A DNA stretch of 64,000 nucleotides from Porphyromonas pasteri. Its GTDB lineage: Bacteria > Bacteroidota > Bacteroidia > Bacteroidales > Porphyromonadaceae. Positions within the stretch are counted from its first letter, which is position 1, and every line of letters starts with the position of its first letter. Both the position numbers and the translations under genes were made by a program. The stretch covers positions 496,001 through 560,000 of the forward strand of contig NZ_BMPU01000001.1 in NCBI RefSeq assembly GCF_014647755.1, read 5' to 3'. Below are positions 54,587-63,134 of the stretch, piece after piece. Under the pieces are notes generated by a model. It was not told the DNA's origin and made no database searches. It worked only from the letters and a program-made list of their open reading frames with translations.

Positions 54587-54727
54587 AGAAAAAGCGCCCA
54601 GCTGAAGCGCCTGCCTAGCGAGAAAGCGAGGGAAACACACCAAAGGATAAGTAGCTGATGCTCAATATAACTCCACAATCCATTCCCCGTTTGAGGGCTA
54701 TCGAGAGGATAATCGCTTAGTAATCAG

Positions 54728-54855
54728 GAGACCATTGCGCAAGGCCATCTCTTCACTGCTTGCACTTTCCTCCTTCGAACTTCTCAGCCTAAAGACTCCG
54801 ATTTTCAAGGGAAGAAGGTATGAGTAATGAAGAGGTGGTCTTGCGCAATGGTCTC
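54728..54855. mobile_element. 128-bp MITE-like element
   Basis: Its ends are inverted repeats of about 27 bp: the left begins GAGACCATTGCGCAAG and the right is the reverse complement with two mismatches (25 of 27). The inside (54755-54828) codes for nothing. Terminal inverted repeats, short length and lack of genes suggest a non-autonomous transposable element, or a long hairpin. No target duplication is obvious. It sits next to the ten-unit array. Confidence 0.6.
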
Positions 54856-54879
54856 AATAGGTATATGGATGTGTGAGGT

Positions 54880-55093
54880 AGAGCTATATAGGATGGCGAA
54901 GAAAGCTATATAGCTTTGAATCGATTCCTATATAGCTTTGGACTGATTACTATATAGCTTTGCACTGATTCCTATATAGCTTTGCATCGATTACTATATA
55001 GCTTTGCACCGATTACTATATAGCTTTGCACTGATTACTATATAGCTTTGCACCGATTACTATATAGCTTTGCACTGATTACTATATAGCTTT
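54880..55093. repeat. 22-bp periodic CTATATAG array, 10 units
   Basis: CTATATAG starts at 54884, 54906, 54928, 54950, 54972, 54994, 55016, 55038, 55060 and 55082, an exact 22-bp step. Units 2-9 continue CTTTG, then GATT before the next core, with small changes (CACT, CACC, CATC, AATC, GACT). The internal copies are nearly identical, a true minisatellite. In the divergent region between corA and the DUF4919 gene; same family as 15126-15317, opposite orientation. Confidence 0.97.
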
Positions 55094-55166
55094 GAGAAGT
55101 GACCTCTATTAGGTTATTGCTCCGCGTAGGGATAAAAATTGTGGACGAGTAGCAGATAAGTTTGGA

Positions 55167-55262
55167 CTACGTACGTGGCTCTAATATCTACGTACGTGGA
55201 TATTTGGATTTACGTGCCTGATCTTTAAGACTACGTGCATAGATGGGGGAAAACCACTACGT
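55167..55262. repeat. Degenerate 21-26-bp periodic CTACGTACGTGG array
   Basis: CTACGT or TTACGT cores start at 55167, 55188, 55210, 55231 and 55257 (steps 21, 22, 21, 26). The first two are CTACGTACGTGG; the others are reduced to TACGTG. It lies 74 bp after the preceding array. The rest of the region, 55263-55661, shows nothing I recognise. Confidence 0.55.
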
Positions 55263-55661
55263 GAAGGCGCTTTTTTCTTCATGAGAACTATGCTTTACCC
55301 TCCGCTGGATAAGAAGAATACTCGCAATAAAGCGAAGTGCTTTCTGATGTGAGCGGTACTGGTTCATTTATCCCTCCTTATACGGATCCCAATGAATAGC
55401 CATTATAGGACCGCACCTTGTCACCCACAATAATCTAATTTACAAACAGATAACAAGCTACCCCATACGACCATCATAGGACTTCTAACATTCCACTCTT
55501 GTTGTGCTCCCCATCAAGGCTGTAGCAGGAGTACCCTATGCAACCCCCTGCACAAGGAAGTAGTCATTAATTATGAGTTAGCCCCTGAAATGTGGCTTTT
55601 TGTATACCTTTTCTTAGGAAAGAAGAGCGGATAGGCATAGGTAATCCGAGCCGTTTCCGTT

Positions 55662-55669
55662 ATCTTTGT
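55662..55669 (+). promoter_or_regulatory. Possible -7 box of the DUF4919 gene
   Basis: TATCTTTG on the plus strand, 160 nt before the start codon. No clear -33 element. Confidence 0.45.
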
Positions 55670-55828
55670 CTAAGTGACGGGGGCTCCCTCCTCTATACTG
55701 AGGCACAGATTGACCTCGTTCCTTCTAAGCGACACTCAGTGATCACCCTCCGAGCTTGCCGTGGGGCAGTAGCGAAGAGCTTCTCTCCTGCCTCAATGAG
55801 TATCGGAGACGACTAACAAGAAACAACT

Positions 55829-56728
55829 ATGCGACCTATCCATTCGAAGATAACCCTCCTGCTGGCTGCCCTCAGCCTCTCCCTATCCGTCCCATCGATA
55901 GGAGAAGCACGTAGCCGCAAGAAGCCTACGACCTCTACGAGTAAGAAGGCCTCCTCTAAGTCATCCAAGAGTAAGAGCTCGGCGAAGAGCAGTCACAGCT
56001 CCTCACGTCGCGGCCGCCACTCCTATAATATACGTTCGCGCGCACGTGGCCGCTACTATGCAGCCCAAGCTCCCAGTGAGGAGCAACTTGAGATGATGCG
56101 TCAGGACAGCATTCGCCTGCGTACGGGGGGGACAGCACCTGTACAGAAGGTAAGCGAAAAGAGTGCACAGTCCAATGAGCTCTTGACGACACGCTTCCGT
56201 CGCGCAGACTCTACGCTCAGTCGCGCAGATATCAGAGAGCTATACTTCTCAGTAGATGGACGTGAAGACACAGCGCCCTTCCTCAGCAAGATAGAGGCTG
56301 AGGCCGATCGCCTTATCGAGGGGAAGAACTTCACTGAGGCACTCAAGACCGTCCAACAAGGGCTGTGGCGTACCCCCACGCATATTGGGCTCATCAAGCG
56401 CGCCTGCGACCTCTCGCTTCACCTCAAGAGCTCACGATTCAATACCTACATGTACCAGCTCGTCGAGCTTCTCAGCATGATCGCCCACACGGGTGATGGC
56501 TCGAGCTTTGATAAGGCCATTCAAGTGCGCTCACTTGACGATGCTCTTCTCTTTGAGCAGCATTGGAATGAAACACCTCGCGAGGAAATCCTCGCCAACC
56601 GTGAGCAAACGAACAAAGGCAAGGACTATGTCGTTGTAGAGATACAAGGCTCCGGGAAGGGTAAGACACAGCAACATTACTATCTGATCCAGCCTACCCT
56701 GACGCCCAGCGCCACCACAAAGAAGTAG
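55829..56728 (+). CDS. Exported DUF4919 protein
   Basis: 299 aa. A signal peptide (about 1-26, MRPIHSKITLLLAALSLSLS) is followed by a Ser/Lys/Arg-rich linker (KKASSKSSKSKSSAKSSHSS) and a globular part from about 130. The latter contains REDTAPFLSKIEAEADRLIE, FTEALKTVQQGLWRTPTHIG and RFNTYMYQLVELLSMIAHTG, which fit the DUF4919 family of Bacteroidetes (TPR-like, unknown function). The start is followed by recJ after 24 nt, so both may share one transcript. Confidence 0.75.
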   Translation: MRPIHSKITLLLAALSLSLSVPSIGEARSRKKPTTSTSKKASSKSSKSKSSAKSSHSSSRRGRHSYNIRSRARGRYYAAQAPSEEQLEMMRQDSIRLRTGGTAPVQKVSEKSAQSNELLTTRFRRADSTLSRADIRELYFSVDGREDTAPFLSKIEAEADRLIEGKNFTEALKTVQQGLWRTPTHIGLIKRACDLSLHLKSSRFNTYMYQLVELLSMIAHTGDGSSFDKAIQVRSLDDALLFEQHWNETPREEILANREQTNKGKDYVVVEIQGSGKGKTQQHYYLIQPTLTPSATTKK

Positions 56729-56752
56729 TAGCAATAGCAAGGAGATATAAGC

Positions 56753-58522
56753 ATGTCCCAAAGCTGGGAGATAAGACAATATACCACAGATGAGGAGACC
56801 CAAGCTTGTGAATTAGCCACACGCTTGGGGCTCTTCCCTGCTATGGGGCGCCTCCTGGTAGCAAGAGGTATACGTACTTATGAGGAGGCACAGAGCTTTT
56901 TCTCTCCACGCCTTGAGGAGCTACATGATCCCTTCGCTATGGAGGATATGCTGGTCGCTGTCGAGCGGCTGAATAGAGCTATTGAGCAGCGGGAGCATAT
57001 CTTGATCTACGGAGACTATGATGTCGATGGCACCACAGCCGTAGCCCTACTCTACCGCTATCTGCGAGCACAATGCTTGCCCGAGGAATACCTCCACTAC
57101 TATATTCCAGATCGCTATGACGATGGCTATGGTATCACGTTGCAGGGCATAGACTATGCACGGCAGTTAGGTGTCAGCCTCATCATATCGGTAGACACGG
57201 GGATCAAGGCGTTTGAGGAAATCACCTACGCTCGAGAGCATGGGATGGACTTCATCGTCTGCGACCACCACACGCCCGATGATAGCCTTCCTCCAGCTAC
57301 TGCTATCCTCAACCCGAAGCGTCACGACAACCACTACCCCTTCACCGAGCTCTCGGGCTGTGGGGTAGCTTTCAAGCTTGTACAAGGGCTTGCCTCCCAT
57401 CGAAACCTCCCTTTTGAATCTCTTTTTCCCTTGCTGGAGCTTCTCGTCCTAAGTATCGCTCAGGACCGTGTTTCTATACTTGGGGAGAACCGTATCTTCA
57501 TATCTCACGGCCTGCAGCAGATCAATAGCCACCCCTCGGTAGCTATCACCTATCTCATGCGCTTAGGGAAGATCCAGCCTGGTCGCGTCGATATGGCGAG
57601 CATCTACTACGAGCTCGGACCACGTATCAATGCCGCAGGGCGTATGGCACACGGCGCTGAGTCTGTCAAGCTCCTCATTGCCGAGGATGCTGCTACAGCG
57701 GAGGTACAGAGCCAGATACTCGACGAATACAATCGCCAGCGTCAAGAGCTCGATCAGCAGGTCACACGTGAGGCCATTGCCCTCGTCGAGAGTGACCCAC
57801 AGCTCCAGAAGCAGCGACTCATCATCCTCTACCGCCCAGAGTGGAACAAGGGAGTCATGGGCATCGTAGCAGCACGACTGGCCGATCGCTTCCACCGCCC
57901 TGTGCTCATCCTCTCCCATAGTACAGGTGACTTCCTCGCCGGATCAGGACGCTCTGCAGGAGGCTTTGACTTATACCAAGCCATCCAAGCTTGCAGTGAC
58001 TGCTTGGAGAACTTCGGCGGACACATCTTTGCCGCAGGGCTGACAATCCGTGAGGACCGCCTCCCTGAGTTTATGCGACGCATACAGGAGTATGCTGATA
58101 GTGTGGAGCAAATCACCTCGCAACCATTCACTCCGACCCTCCAAATCGATGCAGAGCTCAAGCCTTCCGAGGTGTCACGCACGCTCCTCCGTCAGGTAGA
58201 GATGCTCTATCCCTTCGGCACGGACAACGAGCGTCCCATCTTCATGACTCGTAACATGCGAGATGCCGGTGGCACACGTGCTGTAGGCAAGGCACTTCAG
58301 CATCTGAGCCTACGTATGACCGACAGCTATCAGCGCATCCGTCCCCTTCATGGCTTCGCTCTGGGGCTGGCTCGCTATGCTCCCGAGATCACACGTCACA
58401 ACGCCTTTGCCCTGTGCTTTGAGCTCGAGGAAAACAACTTCTATCCGCAAAGCTTCCTACAGCTACGTGTCAAGGATCTCTGCCTCGAAAGCGAGCTGCC
58501 AGAGCGACTCACCGACCGATAG
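56753..58522 (+). CDS. recJ: Single-stranded-DNA-specific exonuclease RecJ
   Basis: 589 aa. DHH phosphoesterase motifs: ILIYGDYDVDGTTAVALLYR, SLIISVDTGI, FIVCDHHTPDDSLPPA (DHH) and the later GPRINAAGRMAHG and GSGRSAGGFDLYQAI of the DHHA1 domain. Degrades single-stranded DNA 5' to 3' in recombination and mismatch repair. AGGAG lies 9 nt before the ATG, an unusually good Shine-Dalgarno for this phylum. recQ follows after 18 nt; the two proteins work together in recombination in other bacteria. Confidence 0.96.
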   Translation: MSQSWEIRQYTTDEETQACELATRLGLFPAMGRLLVARGIRTYEEAQSFFSPRLEELHDPFAMEDMLVAVERLNRAIEQREHILIYGDYDVDGTTAVALLYRYLRAQCLPEEYLHYYIPDRYDDGYGITLQGIDYARQLGVSLIISVDTGIKAFEEITYAREHGMDFIVCDHHTPDDSLPPATAILNPKRHDNHYPFTELSGCGVAFKLVQGLASHRNLPFESLFPLLELLVLSIAQDRVSILGENRIFISHGLQQINSHPSVAITYLMRLGKIQPGRVDMASIYYELGPRINAAGRMAHGAESVKLLIAEDAATAEVQSQILDEYNRQRQELDQQVTREAIALVESDPQLQKQRLIILYRPEWNKGVMGIVAARLADRFHRPVLILSHSTGDFLAGSGRSAGGFDLYQAIQACSDCLENFGGHIFAAGLTIREDRLPEFMRRIQEYADSVEQITSQPFTPTLQIDAELKPSEVSRTLLRQVEMLYPFGTDNERPIFMTRNMRDAGGTRAVGKALQHLSLRMTDSYQRIRPLHGFALGLARYAPEITRHNAFALCFELEENNFYPQSFLQLRVKDLCLESELPERLTDR

Positions 58523-58540
58523 ATCACGCTGGATGCCACC

Positions 58541-60625
58541 ATGAGACCGACCTCTACCGAAGACATTGAGGAGCTCTTAGGTCCAGATCCAAGTGCCGAT
58601 GATCCGATCATTGAGCATCATGAACTCTGGCCTGAAGACCTATTCGATGAAGATCCCCTCTCCATCTCCCCCGTCACACCTGGGCATGATCCTCGACCAG
58701 GAGTAGCCGACAGCGACCTCTCCCCGGAAGAAGTCCTGGAGCGCTACTGGGGATACTCTACCTTCCGACCTCTACAGAGAGAGATCGTACAAGCAGCACT
58801 GGACGGACGAGATACCTTAGGTCTTATGCCGACTGGAGGGGGAAAGAGCATCACCTTCCAAGTACCAGGACTCATCCTCCCAGGGCTGACACTTGTCATC
58901 ACGCCCCTCATCTCTCTGATGAAGGACCAGGTAGACCATCTGCGTGCCCGAGGGATACGTGCCACAGCGATCCACTCAGGCATGTCACAAGAGAAGGTAC
59001 AGACGGCTCTGGATAATTGCCTCTTCGGAAAGTACAAGTTCCTCTATGTCTCTCCTGAGCGTGTAGGTAGTGAGCGCTTCCAAGCGTGGCTTCATGCCCT
59101 GACTGTCTCACTCATTGTCATCGACGAATGTCACTGCGTGTGTCAGTGGGGATATGACTTCCGCCCCTCCTACCTTGAGCTACCGAAGCTCCGTGAGCAG
59201 CTTCCCGAGGTACCCATCTTGGCTCTTACAGCAACAGCGACGAGTGAGGTCGTCGAGGATATCAAGCGTGTCCTTCACTTCCGCCCAGGCTATGCCTTCT
59301 ATCAGAAGAGCTTCCTTCGCCCCAACATCTCCTATTCGATACGTCGTAGCGATGACAAGCCTGCGATGATGCGCTTCATACTCTCCCGAGTAGAAGGAGC
59401 TGCCATCATCTACTGCCGCAATAGACAGCTCTGTCAGACGGTCTCCGAAGCTCTCCTTGCCGAAGGAATTAGTGCAACCTACTATCATGCAGGGCTAACC
59501 TATACCGAGCGTGAGATGCGCCAAGGGCGATGGATGCGAGGAGAAGTGCGTGTCATGGTCGCAACGAATGCCTTCGGTATGGGCATCGATAAGCCCGATG
59601 TGCGCCTGGTCATCCATCTCACCATGCCCTCTTCCCTCGAGGAATACTATCAGGAGGCAGGGCGTGCAGGGCGTGATGGTGAGCACTCCTACGCTGTGGC
59701 TATCGTCGGTAGCCAGGACTCCAGGATGCTACATCGGCGCCTGCAGGATACTTTCCCCGAGAAGGAATACATCCGCGAAGTATATGATCAGATCTGCAAC
59801 TTCCTCGCTATCGGAGAAGGAGAGGGGCTGGATCGCACGTATGACTTTGACATCGAGCTCTTCATACGACGCTTCCATATGCGTCCCGTGCAGACCCGTC
59901 ACGCTATCGAGATCATGCAGCTGGCGAAGTGGCTGGAGTACCACGATGATGACAGCCGCTCAATGCTCCGCTTCCTTATCCCGAGTAAGGAGCTTTACCA
60001 ACCCCATATCGGTCCCGACCGCCTCATCCGCACGATACTGCGTAGCTATACGGGGCTCTTCTCTGACTACGTGTGCATCAACGAGCGCGACCTATCTACC
60101 CTCTCGGGCTACAGCGAAGATGAGGTCTACACCTTCCTTGTAGTATTATCTCGCCAAGGCGTCCTGCACTACATCCCGAAGAAGGATATCCCTCGCCTAC
60201 ACTTCCTCATCCGACGTGAAGACAGCCAGTATCTCCGTATACCCTATGCCGCCTATCAGGAGCGTCGCGACAAGATGAGTGACCGCATCGGGGCTGTACG
60301 TACCTACATAGAAGAGGAAGAGACCTGCCGCTCTCGTATGCTTCTCGCTTACTTTGGAGAGACTGAGAGTACCCCCTGTGGAGCATGTGATGTTTGTCTT
60401 CGCAAGCATCCTTCGGGACTACATCAATATATCATCGATGCCGTAGGCGAGGAGCTTGAGCGCTCCTTCCTCGGTACCACCGCAGAGAGCTATCCCGTCG
60501 AAAAAATCATCGCAGCCCTCCCCTACCATCCTCTGGACACCATGGCTGCTATACGCTATTGGGCAGGAGAGCTCAGCGAAGGGCTGGAGATCGATGGCTC
60601 CCACCTACGACGCCAAATGCCTTAA
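58541..60625 (+). CDS. recQ: RecQ-family ATP-dependent DNA helicase
   Basis: 694 aa. An acidic N-terminal extension of about 65 residues precedes the helicase: FRPLQREIVQAALDGRDTLG, MPTGGGKSITFQVPGLILPG (Walker A), VIDECHCVCQWGYDFRPSY (DEAH-like box), NAFGMGIDKPDVRLVIH and QEAGRAGRDGE. The zinc part has CRSRMLLAYFGE...CGACDVC. The C-terminus is shorter than that of E. coli RecQ and may lack a typical HRDC domain. The helicase feeds RecJ with single strands. Cotranscribed with recJ. Confidence 0.95.
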   Translation: MRPTSTEDIEELLGPDPSADDPIIEHHELWPEDLFDEDPLSISPVTPGHDPRPGVADSDLSPEEVLERYWGYSTFRPLQREIVQAALDGRDTLGLMPTGGGKSITFQVPGLILPGLTLVITPLISLMKDQVDHLRARGIRATAIHSGMSQEKVQTALDNCLFGKYKFLYVSPERVGSERFQAWLHALTVSLIVIDECHCVCQWGYDFRPSYLELPKLREQLPEVPILALTATATSEVVEDIKRVLHFRPGYAFYQKSFLRPNISYSIRRSDDKPAMMRFILSRVEGAAIIYCRNRQLCQTVSEALLAEGISATYYHAGLTYTEREMRQGRWMRGEVRVMVATNAFGMGIDKPDVRLVIHLTMPSSLEEYYQEAGRAGRDGEHSYAVAIVGSQDSRMLHRRLQDTFPEKEYIREVYDQICNFLAIGEGEGLDRTYDFDIELFIRRFHMRPVQTRHAIEIMQLAKWLEYHDDDSRSMLRFLIPSKELYQPHIGPDRLIRTILRSYTGLFSDYVCINERDLSTLSGYSEDEVYTFLVVLSRQGVLHYIPKKDIPRLHFLIRREDSQYLRIPYAAYQERRDKMSDRIGAVRTYIEEEETCRSRMLLAYFGETESTPCGACDVCLRKHPSGLHQYIIDAVGEELERSFLGTTAESYPVEKIIAALPYHPLDTMAAIRYWAGELSEGLEIDGSHLRRQMP

Positions 60626-60673
60626 AGGCTGATGGCACTATTTCCCCTCTAAGACTATCATCATTATCATCCT

Positions 60674-61327
60674 ATGCTTAAGATTCACCAGTTTACCTTC
60701 GGGCCTGTACAAGAGAATACCTACGTCCTCTACGATGAAGAGAGCCATGAGGCTGCCATCGTTGACCCAGGCTGCATGCGCCACTCTGAGGAAGAGAAGC
60801 TTCGTGACTTCATCACGGAGCGAGGACTTACACCAACCCTTATGCTCTGTACCCATCAGCACTTCGATCATGTATGGGGAGCCGCGTACGTCCTCAAGGA
60901 ATGGCCTCATATCACAGCCTATGCCAACGCTATTGACTTCGAGAAGCTACCCCTGCCCTCTGAGCAACTCAAGGGCTATGCTATTCCACTACCACTGGAA
61001 GATATCCCAGCAGAGCGCTATACGATGGTAGGGCAGGATGATCTCATTCGCCTCGGCAGTGAAGAGCTTCAAGTTCTCTTTGTCCCTGGACATGCACCAG
61101 GTCACCTCGCTTACTATGCACCTGAGTCCGGGATTCTACTCTCTGGGGATACCCTACTCCAGGGGACAATTGGTCGCACGGACTTCTGGTATGGGAGCTA
61201 TGATCAGCTTGTTGAGTCAATACGCACACAGTATCTCCCGCTACCCGATGAGACGATTGTCTTCAGTGGTCACGGGCCAGAGACCACTATCGGATACGAG
61301 CGTCGTAAGAATCCCTTCCTCCAATAG
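60674..61327 (+). CDS. MBL-fold metallo-hydrolase (glyoxalase II-like)
   Basis: 217 aa. The metal site HQHFDH (H-x-H-x-D-H) is in LCTHQHFDHVWGAAYVLKEW; FVPGHAPGHLAYYAPESG holds the next His, LLSGDTLLQGTIGRTD the bridging Asp, and FSGHGPETTIGYE the last His. Such small proteins (YcbL/GloB type) hydrolyse thioesters; the true substrate is unknown. 48 nt after recQ. Confidence 0.92.
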   Translation: MLKIHQFTFGPVQENTYVLYDEESHEAAIVDPGCMRHSEEEKLRDFITERGLTPTLMLCTHQHFDHVWGAAYVLKEWPHITAYANAIDFEKLPLPSEQLKGYAIPLPLEDIPAERYTMVGQDDLIRLGSEELQVLFVPGHAPGHLAYYAPESGILLSGDTLLQGTIGRTDFWYGSYDQLVESIRTQYLPLPDETIVFSGHGPETTIGYERRKNPFLQ

Positions 61328-61413
61328 TTTTGCCTCCCCTCCCAGAGGCAACCTACTCCCGAGCCACAGCTTTGCGGCTGTCTGACTACGAGCTGACGAA
61401 GCGAATTATTGTG

Positions 61414-61421
61414 TATCTTTG
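61414..61421 (+). promoter_or_regulatory. Possible -7 box of the C1 peptidase gene
   Basis: TATCTTTG on the plus strand, 76 nt before the ATG. The -33 element is not clear. Confidence 0.5.
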
Positions 61422-61496
61422 GATACCCTTGTGGCAAATACCCATGGGGAATAGGCACTTGATGTAACTCGTAACTATTACATATACCCATCAAAG

Positions 61497-62711
61497 ATGA
61501 AGAAACTTATCGCTATCATGGCCATCGCAGGGATGACTTCTTCCCTGGCACTGGCACAAACACCCACTCAGTCTAAGGACGCTGGACAGCCTAACGTCTT
61601 CACGACCGTCAAGGACGCACGCATCACCTCGATCAAGAATCAGGCAAACTCAGGTACTTGCTGGGCTTACTCAGGTCAGAGCTTCCTGGAAGATGAGCTG
61701 ATCCGCATCGGTAAGGGTGAGTATGACCTCTCTGAGATGTTCGTAGTCAGCCACTCCTACCGCGACAAGGGACGTAAGTATGTCCGTCTGCACGGCAAGC
61801 TGAACTTCGCACAGGGTGGATCTTTCTACGATGTACTCTATGTACTCAAGGAGTATGGTGCTGTTCCCCAGTCAGTCCTCCCTGGTCTTAACTATGGGAC
61901 GACTAAGAATCAGCACGGAGAAATGGAAGCTGCCCTCAAGGGCTTCCTTGATGCTATCGTCAGCAACCCTAACGGCAAGCTCTCTCCAGCATGGTATCCC
62001 GCCTTTGAATCTATCATAGACCAATACCTCGGCAAGCTCCCCGAGAGCTTCACGTTCAATGGCAAGAAGTACACGCCTAAGAGCTACGCTCAGGAAATGG
62101 GTCTGAATGCTGACGACTATGTCTCACTGACCTCCTTCACTCATCACCCCTTCTATAGCAAGTTTGCCCTCGAAATCGAAGACAACTGGCGTTGGGCTGA
62201 GTCCTATAACCTCCCCATCGATGAATTCATGCGCACCATGGAGTATGCCATCGATAAGGGCTACACGATCGCTTGGGGCTCTGACGTGAGTGAAAAGGGC
62301 TTCACCCGTGACGGTATTGCTGTCCTCCCCGACGTGGAAGAAATCGAAACGAAGGGTTCTGACCAGGCTCGCTGGATCGGTCTGAACTCCTCAGATAAGC
62401 AGCGCCTGCTGAATCAGCTCATCCACACGGCTGATGTACCCGAAATCGAACCCACCCAGGAGTATCGTCAGAAGGGCTTCGACAACTACGAGCTCACCGA
62501 CGACCATGGTATGGTGATCTACGGTATCGCAAAGAACCAGATTGGCCGCAAGTTCTTCATGGTAAAGAACTCATGGGGTGAAGCTGGGACCTACAAGGGA
62601 CACTGGTATGCTTCTTACAACTTCGTAAAGGGTAAGACGATGAACATCGTACTTCATCGCTCAGCTATCCCTGAAGACATCGCCAAGAAGCTCGGCATCA
62701 AGACTAAGTAA
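61497..62711 (+). CDS. Exported C1-family cysteine peptidase (bleomycin-hydrolase-like)
   Basis: 404 aa with a signal peptide (1-20, cleavage before QTPTQSK). Papain-type triad: Cys55 in NSGTCWAYSG, His337 in DDHGMVIYGIA, Asn358 in KNSWGEAG. The insertions between catalytic blocks and the overall length match the PepC/bleomycin hydrolase family (PF03051), but this copy is exported, as in several Porphyromonas peptidases. Likely a periplasmic or surface aminopeptidase. Followed by a very strong terminator. Confidence 0.92.
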   Translation: MKKLIAIMAIAGMTSSLALAQTPTQSKDAGQPNVFTTVKDARITSIKNQANSGTCWAYSGQSFLEDELIRIGKGEYDLSEMFVVSHSYRDKGRKYVRLHGKLNFAQGGSFYDVLYVLKEYGAVPQSVLPGLNYGTTKNQHGEMEAALKGFLDAIVSNPNGKLSPAWYPAFESIIDQYLGKLPESFTFNGKKYTPKSYAQEMGLNADDYVSLTSFTHHPFYSKFALEIEDNWRWAESYNLPIDEFMRTMEYAIDKGYTIAWGSDVSEKGFTRDGIAVLPDVEEIETKGSDQARWIGLNSSDKQRLLNQLIHTADVPEIEPTQEYRQKGFDNYELTDDHGMVIYGIAKNQIGRKFFMVKNSWGEAGTYKGHWYASYNFVKGKTMNIVLHRSAIPEDIAKKLGIKTK

Positions 62712-62733
62712 GAGCTTCTGATCTCCAACATTA

Positions 62734-62771
62734 AATAGGCCCTCAGGATATCCTGAGGGCCTATTTTTTTA
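62734..62771 (+). terminator. Rho-independent terminator of the C1 peptidase gene
   Basis: AATAGGCCCTCAGGA and TCCTGAGGGCCTATT form a 15-bp stem, followed by TTTTTT. Confidence 0.95.
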
Positions 62772-62958
62772 TCCATCTATCAGCAGCAAACAGATATTTC
62801 CTCCCTTGTATGAAAGTTCTCACATCGCAGGAATACTCTATCCAACAGCGACATACGAATATAAAGTAAATAAAGATCAAGAAATATTTGGAGGACCTAA
62901 ATTATTTAACGTATATTTGCAGTGTGTTTTTCATGGTATTAGATTTAAGGTTAACGAA

Positions 62959-62990
62959 GGGTGTTGGCTGTCGGGAGGCAGTCAACACTC
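62959..62990 (+). terminator. Hairpin in the region before cbiK
   Basis: GTGTTGGCTG and CAGTCAACAC form a 10-bp stem with one G-T pair and an 8-nt loop, followed by TCGTTTTAT. It could end read-through or act as a regulatory stem; the surrounding 62772-63134 shows no gene. Confidence 0.5.
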
Positions 62991-63070
62991 GTTTTATAGC
63001 CCCTGCTCATCTGGTCGAATAGCATATCAATCTCCTCCTCTTCTTCCTTTAGAATCTGTTAGATAAAGAG

Positions 63071-63078
63071 TAACTTTG
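63071..63078 (+). promoter_or_regulatory. Putative -7 box of cbiK
   Basis: TAACTTTG on the plus strand, 57 nt before the ATG. TTTAG about 19 nt upstream is a weak -33 match. Confidence 0.55.
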
Positions 63079-63134
63079 TGCAATCCTCATTAGGTGAAGT
63101 ATCGCTATGAGGCCAATGCACAGGAGTAATCACT

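Noticed and set aside
62772-63134. Cobalamin riboswitch before cbiK
   Set aside because: No B12-box (AGYCAGRAGACCTGCC-like) is present; only a simple hairpin and a promoter-like box are seen.
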